From Bugulina stolonifera (Eukaryota; Bryozoa; Gymnolaemata; Cheilostomatida; Bugulidae): a DNA stretch of 64,000 nucleotides. The notes under the pieces were generated by a model. The model made no database searches, was not told the origin of the DNA, and worked only from the letters and a program-made list of their open reading frames with translations. Within the stretch, counting starts at the first letter, position 1; each line of letters starts with the position of its first letter. Shown in pieces: positions 25,301 through 37,200 of the stretch. The stretch is from NCBI GenBank assembly GCA_935421135.1, contig OW285187.1:682001-746000 (forward strand). Reading direction: 5' to 3'. Made by a program: the position numbers and the translations under genes.

Positions 25301-28300
25301 TTTATTCTATATTTTATACTCTGATGTATTTATTCTATATTTTATACTCTGATGTATTTATTCTATATTTTATACTCTGATGTATTTATTCTATATTTTA
25401 TACTCTGATGTATTTATTCTATATTTTATACTCTGATGTATTTATTCTATATTTTATACTCTGATGTATTTATTCTATACTTTATACTCTGATGTATTTA
25501 TTCTATACTTTATACTCTGATGTATTTATTCTATACTTTATACTCTGATGTATTTATTCTATATTTTATACTCTGATGTATTTATTCTATATTTTATACT
25601 CTGATGTATTTATTCTATATTTTATACTCTGATGTATTTATTCTATATTTTATACTCTGATGTACTTATTCTATATTTTATACTCTGATGTATTTATTCT
25701 ATATTTTATACTCTGATGTATTTATTCTATATTTTATACTCTGATGTATTTATTCTCTATTTTATACTCTGATGTATTTATTCTATATTTTATACTCTGA
25801 TGTATTTATTCTATATTTTATACTCTGATGTATTTATTCTATATTTTATACTCTGATGTATTTATTCTATATTTTATACTCTGATGTATTTATTCTATAT
25901 TTTATACTCTGATGTATTTATTCTATATTTTATACTCTGATGTATTTATTCTATATTTTATACTCTGATGTATTTATTCTATACTTTATACTCTGATGTA
26001 TTTATTCTATACTTTATACTCTGATGTATTTATTCTATATTTTATACTCTGATGTATTTATTCTATATTTTATACTCTGATGTATTTATTCTATATTTTA
26101 TACTCTGATGTATTTATTCTATATTTTATACTCTGATGTATTTATTCTATATTTTATACTCTGATGTATTTATTCTATATTTTATACTCTGATGTATTTA
26201 TTCTATATTTTATACTCTGATGTATTTATTCTATATTTTATACTCTGATGTATTTATTCTATATTTTATACTCTGATGTATTTATTCTATATTTTATACT
26301 CTGATGTATTTATTCTATATTTTATACTCTGATGTATTTATTCTATATTTTATACTCTGATGTATTTATTCTATATTTTATACTCTGATGTATTTATTCT
26401 ATATTTTATACTCTGATGTATTTATTCTATATTTTATACTCTGATGTACTTATTCTATATTTTATACTCTGATGTATTTATTCTATATTTTATACTCTGA
26501 TGTATTTATTCTATATTTTATACTCTGATGTATTTATTCTCTATTTTATACTCTGATGTATTTATTCTATATTTTATACTCTGATGTATTTATTCTATAT
26601 TTTATACTCTGATGTATTTATTCTATATTTTATACTCTGATGTATTTATTCTATATTTTATACTCTGATGTATTTATTCTATATTTTATACTCTGATGTA
26701 TTTATTCTATATTTTATACTCTGATGTATTTATTCTATATTTTATACTCTGATGTATTTATTCTATACTTTATACTCTGATGTATTTATTCTATACTTTA
26801 TACTCTGATGTATTTATTCTATATTTTATACTCTGATGTATTTATTCTATATTTTATACTCTGATGTATTTATTCTATATTTTATACTCTGATGTATTTA
26901 TTCTATATTTTATACTCTGATGTATTTATTCTATATTTTATACTCTGATGTATTTATTCTATATTTTATACTCTGATGTATTTATTCTATATTTTATACT
27001 CTGATGTATTTATTCTATATTTTATACTCTGATGTATTTATTTGTAGTGATAATAAGTTCAGCGTCTGCATTGCCTCCGCTGTCTATAGTGATGTCACAA
27101 GGCCCAGCCAACCAGATGGCTAGTTACAGTCTAGCTCGACCATCAACGTACGTTCAGGCTGTCCCACCATTACACCCGGTCAGTTCTGGCCTTGCCTCGC
27201 ACAACGCTGTGGGCTACAATAGTTTGACATCTAAAGGAGTCGAAATAGTGCACCATCCTATACCAGCATCTCGACCTTTGACTTCTATACAGCCATTCAG
27301 TGAAGGCAGACTGCTGTCAGATGCAGCGTCTTCTGTGACTATACAATCTCATGCTACCAGTCAGCCAATGGAGCTGTCTATTCCAGTACCAGTGGAGACG
27401 GCGCCCGTACCTGGTAGTGCAGTACACCTTGTGCAATCTGACATACCTTATCATTCTGTGCATCAGACCATACTGGCAGCACCTGCCCCGGTTGTCTCTA
27501 CTCCCCTGGTAGCACATGCTCTCACTAGTCAACCTCCTCCATCTGTCATAGCCACTCACCTGCCACCCCCTATGACTAGCCACCCACCACCTGTCATGTC
27601 CAGTCAACCTCCACCCATAGTCATCACCAGCCAACCACTGCCTCCCACTATAACGAGTCATCCACCGCCTGCTATCATCAAAAGTATGCCCCCACCTGTC
27701 ATGAGCAACTTGCCACCCCCTGCCATAATAACCAGCCATCCACCTCCTATCATCGGCAGCCAGCACCCACCTCCTGTCTTGCCGAGTCACCCACCACCAG
27801 CCATAACTAGCCAACACCTACCTCCTTTGGTTACTACCCACCCGCCACCACCTGTTATGACTAGTCAGCCCCCTCCATCATTGATTCTAGCTAATCACCC
27901 ACCACCACCTGTTAGGACGAGTCAACCGCCACCAGTTGTCATAGCCAATCACCCTCAAGCACCTGCAGTTGTTAGTCAAGCAGTACCGGAGCCTAGAATT
28001 GTGTTTGTCAGTCAGACTCAGCCTATGAATGCAGAGTCCCAGATCCCAGTGTTCAGTGTGCCCGCCCCACAGACCTCCTTATCCCAGGTGGGTATTTAGC
28101 TACATATTATCTCAGGCTGGATACAGATATAATTCATGTATGCTGTTATTGAGTGTTACTTCATAGATTGACCAGTACTTGTACAGGGCACTTGTACAGG
28201 GCACTTGTACAGGGCACTTGTACAGGGCACTTGTACAGGCCACTTGTACAGGCCACTTGTACAGGCCACTTGTACAGGCCACTTGTACAGGGCACTTGTA

Positions 28301-30610
28301 CCTGTACTCTGACTGCATAATATGTACAAGGACTGTACGTGAACCTGCTTACACTAGTGCACGTATACACAACCTTATGTTAGCCGAGTTTGAATATTTA
28401 GTAAGTAGCACAATACATTATTTGACTGAATATCTAGGTACCTGTGGCTCACAAGCCATCCCCTGAGACTGTTACATTCATAGTACAGCAACAGCAACCA
28501 GTGGAGCATGCCCAGTTGGTGTGTATAGACCAGCCGCCGAACATGAGCATCCCTCCCCCTGCTGCTGTCCTCACTGAGCAGCCACCCCAGCACCAACCTC
28601 TCCAGCAGGTCACAGTGAATGAGTTTGGTCAGCCGGTAGAAGTCGTAGAGTTGGTACAGACCCAGGCTCCGCCCCACCACATAGCCCCGCCTCACCCGCC
28701 CCCTGTACTGCACTTGCAGTCAACATCATCTAATGAATCTACAGCAATGGCCCCCAGTCTGATGGATGTGGAGCTCAGAGAGTCGACTAGCCATGTGATT
28801 GGTCGACGTCCTTTATCATCGCTTCCTCCTATAGAGGTACGTGTATAGTATAGAGGTACGTGTATAGTATAGAGGTACGTGTATAGTATAGAGGTACGTG
28901 TATAGTATAGAGGTACGTGTATAGTATAGAGGTACGTGTATAGTATAGAGGTACGTGTATAGTATAGAGGTACGTGTATAGTATAGAGGTGCGTGTATAG
29001 TATAGAGGTACGTGTATAGTATAGAGGTACGTGTGTAGTATAGAGGTACGTGTGTAGTATAGAGGTACGTGTGTAGTATAGAGGTACGTGTGTAGTATAG
29101 AGGTACGTGTATAGTATAGAGGTACGTGTATAGTATAGAGGTACGTGTATAGTATAGAGGTACGTGTATAGTATAGAGGTACGTGTATAGTATAGAGGTA
29201 CGTGTATAGTATAGAGGTACGTGTATAGTATAGAGGTACGTGTATAATATAGAGGTACGTGTATAGTATAGAGGTACATGTATAGTATAGAGGTACATGT
29301 ATAGTATAGAGGTACATGTATAGTATAGAGGTACATGTATAGTATAGAGGTATGTGTTGTAAATAGTATAATAATACTTAACTTTATCTAGTCGACTTAT
29401 AATCAAGCACCAGTAATGGACGTTACATCATCCCGGCCTGTCCCTATTACATACACTAGAACTGATGTTATCATTATAGTAACAGCCAACTAGAGAGCAC
29501 ACAGAGACCGTGCTTGTGTGCGGTGCTCTATGTATTCGCATAGTTTGTCTGATACTTGATGATAAGACATGTATGTTGCACCTGCTAAGGATATGAACAT
29601 ACAGTGGGTGGTTACTGCTCATTCTCTCTGTGTATGTACATACGTGTATACCAGTACTTGTATACTGCATGTACTTGTATACTGCATGTAATTGTATTTT
29701 TTATATACATGTACTTATGTATTACGTGTACTTATATAGCCACCGCCCCATTTAGCTGATGGATACCGAAGTAGCAAGAGATCCTACTCTGAATATGACC
29801 AGTATTACTCTATGGCTGGGGAGCACAGGTTACCGTACAAGGGATCGGGCCGTCCCTATTCAGCCGTCACCCCGTCCCCTCCCACCTCACCAAACAGTTT
29901 GCTAGGTATGTACATAACTATAATAGATATTACATAAGCCTACATAATTATACCTACCTGTTCCTTCCACACTATTTAACTTCTCATCCATTATTTACTC
30001 CTAGTGGAAAACAACTCGTGTGGAGGATTATTTTGAATTTGGAGTTATCTCCACTTTGAGTATCAGTATAGCTCATTCAGTAGTTCAGTGTTACAGTGTT
30101 ACACTATATAGGAGCCTAGTAATGACTGATTGCCCCTTGTCAGTCATTGAAGTAGTGACTTATTACTACATTCACTAACAATAATAACAATTGTGAGCCC
30201 ACGGCAGATAGTAGCTGAGATATCTACACAATAACTATAAACGGTCAGATTCAAAATTAATTAGTTTTGTTGCTGAATTAAAATTATCTCCTATTGGGTG
30301 ACCTTCACCTCCAGTGTTGGTTAATGAATGTTAACATTGTCATTGAGAACATAACTCCTAATAAATAGAGGTACACTGAGTGACCTATTAAATATTTTAT
30401 AAATCAAGGGAAGACAACTATACCTGCTGTATATTTATACTCTCCTATAACAGTAGTGGGTGTGAGCTGTACTCACTGTGTGTTCTGTACTAATACATAT
30501 TTTATTTTACTTAATTTTATTGTTGTTTGTTTGTAGGGCCTCCAAGACATAAACGATGGCATAATGAGGGTGCAAGGAACCTCAGGCCTCCACCACCTCC
30601 CCCTGTATAG
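16336..30610 (+). CDS. KHDC4: KHDC4-like KH-domain pre-mRNA splicing factor
   Basis: Homologue of KHDC4 (BLOM7), an RNA-binding nuclear protein linked to pre-mRNA splicing and PRPF19. Exons: 16336-16352, 17131-17290, 17374-17472, 18028-18110, 18554-18606, 18811-19082, 19326-19412, 21776-21900, 22054-22114, 22988-23099, 23647-23691, 27048-28087, 28438-28836, possibly 29392-29478, 29740-29905, 30537-30610. Phases agree; about 930-960 aa. The N-terminus has the family motif NINALLIAKGKLTPSQ. First KH region about residues 65-160 (VEINDAPLICRDILTR, IAKKSGAFISTKGR, RPLYLYIQAET). Second KH about 230-320 (KMFIGLEHAPPEFDV, then FLQHIHSTSGAVVTLRGR). From about 372 on it is rich in Pro, Gln, Ser and His, with many SHPPP/SQPPP repeats. 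The human protein is about 614 aa, so the tail is expanded. It ends RNLRPPPPPPV. The exon 7 acceptor (CTTGAAG) is weak but frame demands it. Confidence 0.93.
17560..18000. repeat. 44-bp array in KHDC4 intron 3
   Basis: About nine units of GTAGGGTAGTCAGCTAGTGG, ATGTATAGTAT(A/G)CGTATGG and (T/C)AGACGT. Units alternate between two variants (TACGTATGGTAGAC and TGCGTATGGCAGGC), so the true period is a dimer of about 88 bp. Confidence 0.9.
18165..18360. repeat. 22-23-bp array in KHDC4 intron 4
   Basis: About eight units of ACTACTAGTACACCGTGTAGTAT, between exon 4 (ends 18110) and exon 5 (starts 18554). Confidence 0.88.
18765..18815 (+). repeat. 21-bp repeats running into the KHDC4 exon 6 acceptor
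   Basis: The unit GTGCTGTGTTATACTCTGTA occurs twice and then continues as G|GTGCTGTGTCGG, where GTGCTGTGT is the start of exon 6. Exon bases and the acceptor tract are thus repeated upstream of the real acceptor. Confidence 0.7.
19105..19315. repeat. Repeat in KHDC4 intron 6
   Basis: Three to four copies of a unit of about 60 bp with CATATAGCTACATGTATGTA and GTACTCTCTATGTGTATGT fill most of this short intron. Confidence 0.85.
19485..21765. repeat. 55-bp array filling KHDC4 intron 7
   Basis: About 41 units of 55 bp with CCATGTACTCTAGTA, (A/G)TATCTAGTCTAT, CACT(C/T)CAGTAC and (C/T)CATCACTATACCATA. Positions of single-base variants recur in blocks. The array ends about 10 bp before the exon 8 acceptor: the last unit changes from CATCACTATACC to TTTCCGTCTGTAG. 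Confidence 0.97.
21885..21990 (+). repeat. Two-copy repeat containing the KHDC4 exon 8 donor
   Basis: Exon 8 ends TATACATCTCAA|GTAATA. About 55 bp into the intron the string TATACATCTCAAGTAATA recurs, followed again by ACTATATACATACATTGTAC. The last 12 exon bases and the donor are therefore duplicated. Confidence 0.85.
22840..22945. repeat. Three-copy repeat in KHDC4 intron 9
   Basis: GAGGTGC(C)ATGCCATGCA and AGTACCCTCTATTAT recur about every 33 bp just upstream of exon 10. The rest of the intron (22115-22840) holds only (ACATGT)-rich simple sequence. Confidence 0.7.
23766..27043. repeat. Giant 28-bp array filling KHDC4 intron 11
   Basis: About 117 nearly identical units of TTTATTCTATATTTTATACT followed by CTGATGTA. 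The array starts about 75 bp after the exon 11 donor and runs directly into the acceptor of exon 12: the last unit reads CTGATGTATTTATTTGTAG|TG. Rare variants (TACTTA, CTATAC, CTCTAT) are scattered or clustered. CTGAT in each unit fits the branch-point pattern YTNAY. Confidence 0.98.
28172..28305. repeat. 13-bp array in KHDC4 intron 12
   Basis: About ten units of CACTTGTACAGG(G/C), in an intron of only 350 bp between exons 12 and 13. The two variants (ACAGGGC and ACAGGCC) form separate blocks. Confidence 0.9.
28831..29352 (+). repeat. 19-bp array seeded at the KHDC4 exon 13 donor
   Basis: About 27 units of TATAGAGGTACGTGTATAG. Exon 13 ends CCTATAGAG|GTACGTG, so each unit repeats the last exon bases TATAGAG and a strong donor match GAG|GTACGT. 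Sub-blocks with GTGTGTAG and with GTACATG show later block-wise change. Confidence 0.97.
29392..29478 (+). CDS. KHDC4: Possible extra or alternative KHDC4 exon
   Basis: After CTTTATCTAG a phase-0 frame reads STYNQAPVMDVTSSRP and on to ITYTRTDVIII, followed by a weak donor candidate ATA|GTAACAG. Including it keeps the KHDC4 frame (29 codons). If the donor is not used, the frame stops a few codons later, giving an alternative C-terminus. The composition is coding-like, but support is only by eye. Confidence 0.4.
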
Positions 30611-31292
30611 CGTAGAACTGAGACTAAACTTATATTTATGATTGTAAATAGCCTGTCTATATATCTATACATGATGTACATTTGTGCTCTAGTTGTATAT
30701 AATACTTACTGTTAGTAGTTAGTTATTTTTATGAATGTATTTTATTTTGAATACCAATACATGGTTGTGAAACTAGCCTATGAATCCTATAGTTAATTAA
30801 AGCAGGTTTATATAATAATTCAACCTAGTGGGTGCAAGACTAACAATGGGTGCAAGCAAGACTAGCAATGGGTGCAAGAGTAACATAGTAATATTAACCA
30901 TAATGAAGAAGTTGGAAACACAATAAACTGCAGAATACTAGGACGGAAATGAAACATGTGCATGTGCCATGGTATATAGACATACATGTACATGTACCAT
31001 GATATAATATAGACATACTGATTCTCACTCTTATATGCAATGAATGATACAGAATATGTATACAGTGTAGAGTGACAGGGAACACTATTGTACATGTGCA
31101 ATGTGCATTGTACACCTGTATTACTACAACATCAGCATTAGCCATGGTTGAGCATAGAGTAGATGACTAAAATATACATTCCTACTAATAGTGTTGCGTA
31201 TTGTAGACTTGATTGTGTAGTAAACCAAACATTGATTGATATGGGGATGGAAAATAGATGTGTGTGGCGACAAATTGCAGGATTTGATTGTC
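30611..31292. other. Tail-to-tail spacer of KHDC4 and WDR54
   Basis: This spacer of about 680 bp must hold both 3' UTRs. ATTAAA at 30796-30801 is a candidate poly(A) signal for KHDC4. GTGCAAGACTAACAATGG is repeated near 30830-30880. There is no further gene. Confidence 0.5.
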
Positions 31293-34200
31293 TCAGGATT
31301 GGCTGAATGTGAATACTTCCGGGCTGTCATAGGCAGTTACAGCAAACGATCTTCCATGCTTGTCTAAGAACTTGGCACCTACTAGCTGATGGTCTGTGAT
31401 ACGCTCAGAGTATAGATGGGTCACCTGTTCCGTAATATAATATTAGGTTAGATAATGATTCCATCCCATATCACTAGCATATCGTGATGTGTGATACAGC
31501 ATGTACTAGTCATATAGTGACTGTACAGTGTCGTACTAGTCATATAGTGACTGTACAGTGTCGTACTAGTCATATAGTGACTGTACAGTGTCGTACTAGT
31601 CATATAGTGACTGTACAGTGTCGTACTAGTCATATAGTGACTGTACAGTGTCGTACTAGTCATATAGTGACTGTACAGTGTCGTACTAGTCATATAGTGA
31701 CTGTACAGTGTCGTACTAGTCATATAGTGACTGTACAGTGTCGTACTAGTCATATAGTGACTGTACAGTGTCGTACTAGTCATATAGTGACTGTACAGTG
31801 TCGTACTAGTCATATAGTGACTGTACAGTGTCGTACTAGTCATATAGTGACTGTACAGTGTCGTACTAGTCATATAGTCACTGTACAGTGTCGTACTAGT
31901 CATATAGTCACTGTACAGTGTCGTACTAGTCATATAGTCACTGTACAGTGTCGTACTAGTCATATAGTCACTGTACAGTGTCGTACTAGTCATATAGTCA
32001 CTGTACAGTGTCGTACTAGTCATATAGTCACTGTACAGTGTCGTACTAGTCATATAGTCACTGTACAGTGTCGTACTAGTCATATAGATTGTTTTATATT
32101 TCAATAGATCAACCGTTCCCAATCTGCGCTAGTAAAAGTAAGTAATGGCAAGACCCATTAGTCTTATTCACTACGATACTACTAGTTGCCCTAATTGCGA
32201 TACTAACCTCAACATTGCCACCAGATCTCAGCTCCCATACTCTTACAAAACTATCCTCTCCAGCAGAAACACACTACAAATAAAATAGACAATAACTGTT
32301 TGTAAATTTACCTTGAAATGCTGTACTATATGTAGTGTATATACCCTGCAATACTGTACTATTATATGCAGTGTATATACCTTGTAATACTAACATAATT
32401 TATATACTATATATTTACTATACTAACATGTATACTATATATTTACTATACTAACATGTATACTATAATATATTTACTATGCTAATGTTACCCTCCAAAG
32501 TGAAGACAACTCTAACTACAGCATGCTGGCTACTCATTGATCAGAGAAAGGAGTTCTCCCCCATGTGGTTAATCAAATGTAAGGTGATAATACCCACAGA
32601 GAGAGTTATATTATGTACACTTACAATCATTGCATTATACAACAGCTAGTCGTACTAGTTCTATTCTCATACCAACAACTCACTAGCCCAGTAATAGCAC
32701 TTTGTTAATTAAATCAATATTCAAACAAATCACATTTCTCTATTGAGAGGAGTAGAATGGTCCATTAGTTATATGATACGCCAACTTCAACAGAACATGC
32801 CTACTACTATACCTTGTGGCTGTGGTAATATCATGACTGTAAATAGTGTAACTGCATACAATACTTACCCTGCCAGAGTCTTGGGCAATGTGCAAGGCGT
32901 TGATTGACTTAGCGTGAGCACCAATCACTCCCAGGAGTCTACCGTCACTAAGGCTATATAGCTTTAGTTCCCCATTAGAATACCTGTGATCAGTACATAT
33001 TATGTGTTATATACAATACATAATGTATGTGTGTACATACCGCAGACTACTAGCATACTGTACATCTATGTTTAAGGTTTCATACATGCTAATACACAAC
33101 ACAGTATGTGTTGTATCAATGTCGTATGCATATTATATTAGGTTAAATGTTGGAATATCAATCTGTAAACTCACCCTGCTACTACCACATCCTCCCACAC
33201 ATCTATAGCGTTACAAGGTACCCCCTTGCCTTCTATTGTATAGTCTAATTTAAATGACGTGCCGTCTAGATGTCTATGTGTAACAATGTCACCATTCTCA
33301 TTAGAACTAACCAGTTTATTGTCCACAGCAACCATAGCCGTCACAGAGTGCTGGTGACCTGAAATAGAATAAACTAACTGCTGTAGATAGGCATCTCATA
33401 GACACCAGTGATAGGCATCTCATAGACACCAGTGACCAGCAATAGCAATGGTCACCGTGATAGGTAAAGGGACATTTCAAAAATATCAGTTAGAAACAGG
33501 ACGTTCTGGAAACATTCGTGTGTGGTTGGGGGTTGGGGTTTGAAAGTCTTCGGAACGTTCTGTTTCTAACTGAAATTTTCGAACAGTCGCCAATTAGCTG
33601 TGATATTAGTCACGTTGAACTTTTGATCCCATCAACATGATATTTAGTAACCACATAGCAGAGCGACTGTCATCGTATTGATATCTGTCTGTGTGCAGGT
33701 AAATGGAAACGGTAACATATGCACATGCGAGTTTCACTATCACTGCAGGGTGCGATGAGGTCAGCTGACGACCTTGACCTCTAGGTGATTATTAAATTTC
33801 ACAACTACATACACTGTAGGTATAATGCAATTAAGCACATATGACAGTATCATATCTAGTAGATAGGTAGAATGTAGAATGTGTACAGCATGTAGCTTGT
33901 GTTTATTCAGTGTTTTAAGCAATTAACCACAATGCATTGTTACTTTCATCTGCATCATTGATCTGAATTAGAAGGTGCCCCTTCCAGAGTTCTGTTAAAT
34001 ATTTACTAACAAAATACTAGGGCTGATCTATTCACTGCTTCAGTGTTTTGTATAACATGCATAAAAACTATTATTTTTTGTAAAAGGTGGATTTAGCTGT
34101 TGGCAGTGCTTGTATATCAGGCAGTGGCACTGTCACTGGCACAGTTGCTGTGATGTACAGGCAGGCATAGAGAGACAATAGCCTACATGACAACACAATA

Positions 34201-37200
34201 CTGACACTGCATAATCAGCTAGATCTTATTGTGGGGTGGAGTCATAGATTGGAGTGCTGCTGTGTTGGTGTTCACGTAGACATCTGTCATTTACTCTAGA
34301 TGGAAGTAGGCTTATATAATATTATTCTAGTACATTATGCAGTCTATGGCTGGCTTGGAGCCAGCTGTACCTCAATGGTATAACAGTACACAATGATGAA
34401 CACTTCCAGACAGCTAATACTCATTTACTAGATTACTGTCAACCAAGCTACAAATTGATGTGGTCATGTGGTCATCTAGTGAATGGTCTCTAGTGAATAC
34501 CATTGGTCACTAGCTACCATTACTACAGGCTATCATTTGTCCAGTCAGCAATACCAGAGAATAATCCATTAGAAACTGGTGCACACACCTGCACACACTT
34601 GCACACACCTGCCCACACCTGCTGCCGTAGGTAGTTGGAATAACGTTTATCACACTTTGTACATTATATTTCTGTTTTGTTTTCAGCCCTGAACAAAACT
34701 TCCCATCTCCTTATCCTGATTGATTGAATATAAATAGGTTTGTGAAGTTATTTGCATATTTCCTACATGTATAATATCATTACCTACTTGAACAATAGCA
34801 AGATAGGTGGCTTTCATCTGGTAAATATGCCACAACATTATTTTAGCAGTAGTTTGCATGATTGGCGCAGCTCTATCAATTCATTATTGTTTGATTTTGT
34901 GCAGCTCTATAAATCACATCCTGGCTGGGGCTGGCATTGTCCATAAACTATAATACCGGCATCTTATATGTAGAGTTCACTGAGGATTCTATTGATTATA
35001 GATAGTTAATGGGTGCAGAGTATCTACCACTAGAGTGTTATACCATGAGAGTAGCTACAATCTGCTTGTATACATCATTATATATCCCAAAATTCCTTTA
35101 TATACGTAGGCACCACTCCTGTGTGAGGACTGGTACACTACACCAAGAAACAAATTTTTAACTGCAATAAAATAAATACAAATTTTATCTGAGACACACA
35201 TTATATATACAGATGCATATACATGTACATACATACATCATGTGTATACATGCACATACGTACATGCATATTATACCAGGGCGGATCCAGGGGTGGTGCA
35301 AGTGGTGCATTTGCACCACTAAAAATTTCAAAAAAAAAAATTTTTTTTTAGATTTTTTTTTTTTTTTTAATTTTTTTTTGTTTTGTTGATTATTTTTGCT
35401 AATTATTCAAATGTGTGTGTCAATCTAGCACAAAAATGTATTTTTCTAATGCATAGGGGTTCAAAAACATGTGATATGTTATCATATTTCTTGATCCATG
35501 TAAATATTCCAACCATTTTTGCCATTTATAAGTCGGAGTTGAATGAGCTGCATTGCCACATCTTAGTCACAAGAAAATTTTTATCTATTCTATTTATTTC
35601 TAGGCCGGCCCATAGAATAGATAAAAAGATAAATATTTTTATTCTTTTTGCTTATATAATTATACTGTTCATTGAATAAATATATTATTCATTACCATTT
35701 ATGTTTTGCTTTAAAACAAAACAATTATAGGCTAGTCACAACTATTCAACCTAACTCAACTTGCCACCAACTCATTTAACTGAATGAACTGAGCTGGCTC
35801 TTCGATCCTCCTGGACCCACAGATGCCAGGATTTTGATTGGCGGCCGGGGCGCTGCCCCGGACCCCGTTGGGGGGGAGCTTCCAGCGCCCCACAAACCCC
35901 CAGCTGGAAGGGACACTGCAATGCAGTGTGACAGGGCATGAAGCGCGCCGCACATGAAAGCTGAAGTTTTACCTTAAGAAAATCCCCAACCACCAATTTT
36001 GCACCACCCTTACTCCATTCCTGGATCCGCCACTGTATACATACATATACGTACATACATATACATACATACATGTACATATACAAGCACATTATGGTCT
36101 ACCAGCATCTAATAAACGTTTGCATACTTATATTGCATTATTATTGTAGTAATATAGTACCTTGATGCATGACTAAAGCATATAATTGTAATATACAATA
36201 TAATATTACTACTTAGGATATTCTTCATCATATGGCAGACATAATTATATACATTGTTAAGTGGAAGTATATTATACTGTCAGACATATGACATCTTGAT
36301 AGTGATTAGAGATGGTAGAGTGTGGTGAGAGAGAATCTGTAGCAAGATTAAAATGGCTTGAGTAACTGAATGCAGTGTTTATCTATAGTTGACTAAACTT
36401 TACCTGCATGCATTACTGATAGAGTACGCTTTACCTGTATCCATTACTGACAGAGCATGCTTTACCTGCATGCATTACTGATAGAGTACACTTTACCTGC
36501 ATGCATAACTGATAGAGTATACTTTACCTGCATGCATTACTGATAGAGTATACTTTACCTGCAAGATATTCTTCAAATGTAATGTTAGCTCCCTGAGATG
36601 GTACTGAGAAGACTAAGATCTGACCTGAACTGGAACCTACAAGATACCAGAGCATGTCAGTAACTTACCTATATATATACATGTGCATGTCAGTAACTTA
36701 CCTATACATATACATGTACATGTCAGTAACTTACCTATACATATACATGTACATGTCAGTAACCTACCTATACATATACATGTACATGTCAGTAACCTAC
36801 CTATACATATACATGTACATGTCAGTAACCTACCTATATATATACTTGTACATGTCAGTAACCTACCTATACATATACATGTACATGTCAGTAACCTACC
36901 TATACATATACATGTACATGTCAGTAACTTACCTATACATATACATGTACATGTCAGTAACTTACCTATACAATACATATACATGTACATGTCAGTAACT
37001 TTCCTATATATTTTATACATGTCAGGGCAAGGACTATTTTTTGAGGCAATGTTAAATGATACATTGTATTCTATTCTATACATACAATGCACACACAAGG
37101 AAACTCATTTTTTGTAAAATTATATAATGAAGTACCGAAAATCTCTTCTCGCAAAAAATCAATCAAACAATCAGTACAACTTACCTATTAATACACATAG

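Noticed and set aside
27317..27817. Minus-strand frame of 166 codons opposite KHDC4 exon 12
   Set aside because: Shadow of the proline-rich coding repeats; Trp/Arg-rich composition is the antisense of CCACC-type codons.
28692..29406. Minus-strand frames of 162-214 codons with YTIHVPLYY repeats
   Set aside because: Artefact of the 19-bp donor array on the opposite strand of KHDC4.
31448..32122. Open frames over 200 codons on both strands
   Set aside because: Pure 30-bp tandem repeat with no start context or family; simple consequence of the period.
35756..36092. Minus-strand frames over the GC-rich end of the hAT-like element
   Set aside because: Overlap the inverted terminal repeat and flanking simple sequence; GC-driven openness.
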